In this document: positions 61,744 through 64,000 of the stretch, in pieces
How positions within the stretch are numbered: position 1 is the stretch's first letter
Layout: every line of letters begins with the position of its first letter
From: Bin22 sp965207275
GTDB taxonomy: Bacteria; Chloroflexota; Dehalococcoidia; Lucifugimonadales; UBA3495
Length of the DNA: 64,000 nt
Assembly: GCA_965207275.1 (NCBI GenBank)
Contig: CBDBMH010000002.1
Span: forward strand, 992,001-1,056,000
Direction of reading: 5' to 3'
The notes under the pieces: generated by a model
What the model was told of the DNA's origin: nothing
Databases searched by the model: none
What the model saw: only the letters and a program-made list of their open reading frames with translations
Position numbers and translations under genes: made by a program

Positions 61744-62394
61744 ATGGCAAGCACGGACTACAGGCTGCAAGATCTTACCCAAAGCTGCTCCGACCACACC
61801 ACACTGCCCATCGAGGACCGGAAGGGCGCCTCCTACTGCTTCAACTGCATCGTTACGGGCTTGCAGGGTCAGGCGTACAGTGTCGCCTGCCGCATCCTTT
61901 CGGACCGACACCTGGCGGAGGACGCGGTGCAAGAAAGCCTCACTTCCGCCTACCGCTCTTTCGGCCAGTTTCGGGGAGACAACCTGCGGGGCTGGCTGAT
62001 GCGGATTGTTACCAACAACTGCCGAGATATGCTGCGGGCCAGCCGTTCCCGCCCTTCGGTACCCCTGAACCCTCTGGCATCCGACACTGAGTCGGACGAC
62101 GGTAGCCTGTCGGTTGTCAACCTGCCTTCCGTCGACGAATCCCCTGAAGAGTTTGCGGAACGCGGCGAGCTTCGCCGTACGATTGAGGATGGACTTGCCT
62201 CGCTGCCAGAGGAAAGAAAGCTGGCAATTCTGCTGGTGGACGTGGAGGGGTTCAGCTATGAGGAGGCTGCCACGGCGCTGAACTGCTCGGTGGGGACCAT
62301 AAAGTCCCGCATAAGCAGGGGACGTCGGGAGATGCGGGACTATTTGAGAAACGCAGGGGAACTTCTACCTTCCGGGTTCCGTCAGGAAAAGTAG
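61744..62394 (+). CDS. ECF RNA polymerase sigma factor, second copy
   Basis: The 216-residue protein has region 2 (about 40-100, GQAYSVACRIL...SLTSAYRSFGQFRG) and region 4 (about 150-205, LPEERKLAILLVDVEGFSYEEAATAL...IKSRISRGR). An N-terminal extension of about 35 residues with several Cys is unusual and might bind metal or sense redox state. It is followed 4 bases later by its anti-sigma partner. Confidence 0.9.
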   Translation: MASTDYRLQDLTQSCSDHTTLPIEDRKGASYCFNCIVTGLQGQAYSVACRILSDRHLAEDAVQESLTSAYRSFGQFRGDNLRGWLMRIVTNNCRDMLRASRSRPSVPLNPLASDTESDDGSLSVVNLPSVDESPEEFAERGELRRTIEDGLASLPEERKLAILLVDVEGFSYEEAATALNCSVGTIKSRISRGRREMRDYLRNAGELLPSGFRQEK

Positions 62395-62398
62395 GAAT

Positions 62399-64000
62399 AT
62401 GTGGCTTTTTGGCGGACATAGGCATTTGAACGAGGGCCGGCTGACGGACTACATCAGCGGCCGTCTGTCGTCGGTACAGCGGTCTCGGGTGGAACGTGCC
62501 GTGGAAAGATGCGCCCGTTGCCGGGAGGAGTTGGAGTCGCTGCAGCAGACCAGGGCGTTGCTGCGTGCCCTGCCCCGGGAGCCGATGACGCGCAGCTTCG
62601 TTTTTGCGGAAGCGCCGGCTGCGGCCGAGATCTACCGACCAGCCCGGGACGCGGGATTTCGGATGCCGGGATGGGCCTACGCCGGGGCGGCGGCGGTGGC
62701 GGGGGTGGCCGTGATCGTATTTGTTCTCAGCGGGGAGGTTGGGCCGTGGCTGTCGGGAGGCGGGGAAGAGGGATTCGGAGACATGGCTTCCACGGCGGCC
62801 ATGGAAATGGAGCGGGTCGAAAGCATTCCTGCCCAGCCGGCCGTACCTGAATCCATGCAGCCAGCGCAGCCGGCGGCTGCCCAGGCTGCGCCCGCTCCGG
62901 AACAGGCCATGGCCATGGCCTCCGAACCGAGCTCGCCGGCATCGGCGCCCATTCCGGCGCAGGTTTCAGCGGAGCGCCATGAAACCGGCGGTCAAGTCGA
63001 AGTGGCAAAAGAAGTCGTGATTGAAGGGCTTGCGGAAACGGAGGCCGGACCTCCGCCTACATCGGCCCCGGTGGCGGCTGAAGCACCACAGGCTGCCGCC
63101 ATGGCGGTAGTGCCGGCGCCAACAGCGGCGCCGGCCTTTGCCGCAGCTGAAAAGGAGGCCGCTGCGGGGGAGCCCGAACCGAGCGCGCCTATAGAAGCGG
63201 CGGCAAAGGTTCCGGATAGGATCGTTAGTCAAGCTGATGCCGGGGATCCCAAGGCGACGGCAAGAGCAGAGACCGATGCGGTGCGGGCGATACCGGCCGG
63301 CGGTGCGGTGTCGAGCGCGGGGGCGATGGAGGATACCCCGACCCTTGCTCCGACAGTTCAGAGTGCAGAGTTGGCGCCGTCGGACCCAGGGGCTTCAGGA
63401 GCGTCGGCAGCGGCATTGGAGGCAACGACCGCGGCGGAGGAATCCCTGGCCACACCTCTGCCAGGGACGAAGCAGCTGGCAGGTACGCCGGGGCCAGCGA
63501 TGGTGGAGCCGAAGGCTATCCCAGGCGCATTAGGGCCGGCGCACGCAACGCCTGAGTTGCCGGAAGCTACGGCCTCCGCGCCGGCGCAGAAGATGGAGCC
63601 TACGCCGGTGGTGGCAGCCATTGCCCGGCCTACGGGTGTGCCGGAGCCGACCGAGCCGTCTGTCAGGGAGTTGGGACAGAGCGAGCCAGGGGCCGCCGGA
63701 CCTGCTGACCCGGCTGGCCCTGTTGGCCCTGCTGGCGCTAGGAGCGAGCCGGGCCCGGCCGGGCCAGCCGGTGCGGACGGGGCAAGAAGTCCGTCAGGGC
63801 CGCAAGATGATGCGAACGCGGCCACGGCTCAAGGCTCCAAGTCTGATCACGGCTTGCCAGAAGCGCAGGGAACCCAAGGTACTTCCGGCTCGGCCGGGGT
63901 TTCGGGCTCTGCTCAGGCTGGGGATGAGCGTGCAACCGGCCTATTGTGGGACGACCTGGCATTGGCAGTCCTGGTTGGCGCAGCGCTGGCGACGGTGATC
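62399..64000 (+). CDS. Anti-sigma factor with a long Ala/Pro/Glu-rich, collagen-like extracytoplasmic region (partial)
   Basis: The frame opens at ATG 62399 and stays open for 534 codons to the right edge, so the gene is cut. Residues 1-60 form an anti-sigma-like domain with C38-x2-C41, but the usual His four residues before is Ala. A membrane helix follows (about 93-111). The rest is low complexity: long runs rich in Ala, Pro, Glu, Gly and Thr (about 120-430), then a collagen-like stretch of Gly-x-y triplets (about 430-462), and a new hydrophobic helix at the very end. It starts 4 bases after the sigma gene. The exterior resembles a wall-spanning or surface-exposed sensor stalk. Confidence 0.82.
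   Translation, partial: MWLFGGHRHLNEGRLTDYISGRLSSVQRSRVERAVERCARCREELESLQQTRALLRALPREPMTRSFVFAEAPAAAEIYRPARDAGFRMPGWAYAGAAAVAGVAVIVFVLSGEVGPWLSGGGEEGFGDMASTAAMEMERVESIPAQPAVPESMQPAQPAAAQAAPAPEQAMAMASEPSSPASAPIPAQVSAERHETGGQVEVAKEVVIEGLAETEAGPPPTSAPVAAEAPQAAAMAVVPAPTAAPAFAAAEKEAAAGEPEPSAPIEAAAKVPDRIVSQADAGDPKATARAETDAVRAIPAGGAVSSAGAMEDTPTLAPTVQSAELAPSDPGASGASAAALEATTAAEESLATPLPGTKQLAGTPGPAMVEPKAIPGALGPAHATPELPEATASAPAQKMEPTPVVAAIARPTGVPEPTEPSVRELGQSEPGAAGPADPAGPVGPAGARSEPGPAGPAGADGARSPSGPQDDANAATAQGSKSDHGLPEAQGTQGTSGSAGVSGSAQAGDERATGLLWDDLALAVLVGAALATVI

Noticed and set aside
1..64000. CRISPR array, rRNA, prophage or transposase genes
   Set aside because: No regularly spaced palindromic repeats with spacers, no rRNA segments, and no phage or transposase motif was seen on either strand.

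Overview
The window reads as one contiguous piece of a free-living bacterial chromosome. It has moderately high GC, dense genes on both strands, many short overlaps (TAATG, ATGA, TTGA), and an unusual number of TTG or GTG starts behind good Shine-Dalgarno sites. The gene set includes an ADP-forming acyl-CoA synthetase, MmgE/PrpD, acetamidase/formamidase, a tandem ThyX, LutABC, Tat, a two-gene SpeD/SpeB polyamine unit, EndoQ and Gld-type ABC genes. This mix would fit Chloroflexota, perhaps a SAR202 or Dehalococcoidia-like lineage. That placement is an inference from gene content; no marker gene here settles it.

Layout. 1-9.0 kb: a gene tail, a PurM/HypE-like protein, a threonine-dehydratase-like PLP enzyme, a tiny HTH protein with a near-consensus promoter, an acetamidase/formamidase, a ThDP enzyme and a fused ADP-forming acyl-CoA synthetase; this looks like small-molecule catabolism. 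9.0-13.6 kb: a pair of REP-like hairpins, a PPOX-fold protein, and a 1,224-residue CHAT-STAND-TPR protein whose CHAT catalytic dyad is missing. 13.7-20.5 kb: a large alpha/beta hydrolase, MmgE/PrpD, a SirB1-like protein, an ECF sigma/anti-sigma pair, an unlisted 54-residue zinc ribbon and a VOC protein. 20.5-28.2 kb: a tandem ThyX-like protein, E2 and E3 of a 2-oxoacid dehydrogenase, tatA opposite tatB-tatC, and a fusion of an rRNA uracil methyltransferase with Maf. 28.4-32.2 kb: trxA, tRNA-Sec (selC) and lutABC.

32.2-42.3 kb: a degenerate MNT/HEPN pair, glycerate kinase, two tandem M20 paralogues, a polyprenol-kinase-like membrane protein, a lipoprotein, a cysteine desulfurase, a CBS-linked site-2 protease and speD-speB with a terminator-like leader. 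42.4-48.6 kb: a Gld-type ABC exporter cluster with a DUF4340 protein, then cinA. 48.7-54.1 kb (minus strand): coaE, a MoxR/CbbQ AAA+ ATPase, a frameshifted Nudix gene and a giant VWA protein, all overlapping or nearly so. 54.3-58.8 kb: a GNAT protein, EndoQ, a serine-less alpha/beta hydrolase and selA. 58.8-60.0 kb: a repeat-rich stretch without genes. 60.1-64.0 kb: a small exported protein, an acyl-CoA dehydrogenase, and a second ECF sigma factor with an anti-sigma partner. That anti-sigma gene runs off the right edge and carries a very long Ala/Pro/Glu-rich, collagen-like exterior.

The strongest leads are the CHAT-dead STAND protein, the tandem ThyX with its signature split between halves, the methyltransferase-Maf fusion, the collagen-like anti-sigma factor, the degenerate MNT/HEPN pair, and the selC/selA evidence that this organism decodes UGA as selenocysteine.
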